Origin: JAMXLO01 sp963726125
Lineage (GTDB): Bacteria > Pseudomonadota > Alphaproteobacteria > Acetobacterales > Acetobacteraceae
Assembly (NCBI GenBank): GCA_963726125.1
Contig: CAVSBG010000006.1
Coordinates: forward strand, 124,001-188,000
DNA length: 64,000 bases
Reading direction: 5' to 3'
The number at the start of each line of letters is the position of its first letter. Position 1 is the stretch's first letter. Position numbers and translations under genes: made by a program. Below the pieces are notes generated by a model. It was given only the letters and a program-made list of their open reading frames with translations. It searched no databases and was not told the origin of the DNA. This document shows, one piece after another, positions 63,665 to 64,000 of this stretch.

Positions 63665-64000
63665 TCAGCTGTGTGTGAGCGCGTCGGTGGCGTCCGCAAG
63701 CTGGCGAGCCAGCGTGGGCGGCACGTACGCGGAAAGTCTGGCATTTGCCCGTCGCCAGATCGGGATTGCGGCCTCCAGCCGGCGCGTGCCGGTCTCGGTC
63801 AACCATACTGCCCGGCGACGCAGATCGGCTTCGACCATGGCGATTTCGATCAATCCGTCCGCCTCCAACGTGCGGAGATTGCGTGACAGCGTTGATTGTT
63901 CCAGGCCGGCACGGTTGGCCAATGCGCCGAGCGTGTCATCCGGCATTACCGCGATCTGCGCCATCAGGCCGAGCTGCGCCACCGTCAGGCCGAGGCCAGC
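63665..64000 (-). CDS. MarR family transcriptional regulator, 5' end outside window
   Basis: At least 112 residues, open at the right edge. The winged helix is visible as TLGALANRAGLEQSTLSRNLRTLEADGLIE with wing VEADLRRRAVWLTETGTRRLEAA. MarR dimers usually repress neighbouring genes and leave DNA when a phenolic or oxidant ligand binds; here the MAPEG gene is the obvious target. The missing N-terminus should be some 25-40 residues. Confidence 0.88.
   Translation of the reverse strand, partial: AGLGLTVAQLGLMAQIAVMPDDTLGALANRAGLEQSTLSRNLRTLEADGLIEIAMVEADLRRRAVWLTETGTRRLEAAIPIWRRANARLSAYVPPTLARQLADATDALTHS

Overview
The window is GC-rich, densely coded chromosome of an alphaproteobacterium. A Rhodospirillales/Acetobacteraceae-like host is the best fit. 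The reasons are the gene order ffh-rpsP-rimM-trmD-rplS-leuCDB, a DUF4167 gene beside prmC, an EcfG-like sigma factor, a DinB with an N-terminal four-cysteine segment, and many GC-rich palindromic intergenic repeats. The genus assignment is inference only.

Layout. 1-2.9 kb: tail of a dipeptide/oligopeptide ABC operon whose third gene is frameshifted. 3-5 kb: an atypical crotonase/MaoC pair and a lytic transglycosylase. 5-9 kb: a P1 peptidase, an EcfG-like sigma factor and an ergothioneine egtB-egtD pair (egtB frameshifted). 9-11 kb: a PRC-barrel protein and Ku. 11-16.5 kb: cytochrome c maturation genes ccmC-D-E-F-G-H-I on the minus strand, including a 45-residue ccmD. 16.7-19.2 kb: an exported Cache protein and an MCP with a PilZ tail. 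19.4-24.2 kb: EVE protein, Rieske ferredoxin, acetyl-CoA synthetase, SLC13-type transporter. 24.2-27.3 kb: Hint protein, small ATPase, DUF1993. 27.5-30.5 kb: a complete polar amino acid ABC transporter. 30.7-37.6 kb: MarC, amidase, SDR, an unknown protein and a large winged-helix/NTPase/TPR regulator (frameshifted). 37.9-45.5 kb: rpmB, prmC, DUF4167, dinB, GNAT, broken ROK kinase, broken GxxExxY gene inside inverted repeats, a methyltransferase and small proteins.

46-53.7 kb is an island-like block. It is bounded by an intact tRNA-Arg(ACG) gene and, 7,578 bp away, a direct repeat of the 3' part of that tRNA. Inside are an aldehyde dehydrogenase, a Rieske oxygenase fused to its own flavin/ferredoxin reductase (interrupted by one base), an MFS exporter/importer, an OprB-type porin and an IS21 istA fragment. 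This reads as a transferable catabolic cassette, probably for a quaternary amine. 53.7-64 kb returns to core genes: leuBDC, rplS, trmD, rimM, rpsP, ffh, thiL, plus a decayed PIN/Phd toxin-antitoxin pair, a MAPEG protein and a partial MarR regulator.

Three patterns cut across the window. (1) Seven loci carry one- or two-base frame breaks within otherwise conserved reading frames. This means either recent decay or residual assembly indels. (2) A GC-rich palindromic repeat family occurs at nine places. It has entered two coding regions, supplying the N-terminus of the Rieske ferredoxin and the C-terminus of RimM. (3) Long inverted repeats ending in AACACGGAG flank the GxxExxY gene and also flank a gene-less 80 bp spacer elsewhere, like a parent element and its non-coding derivative.
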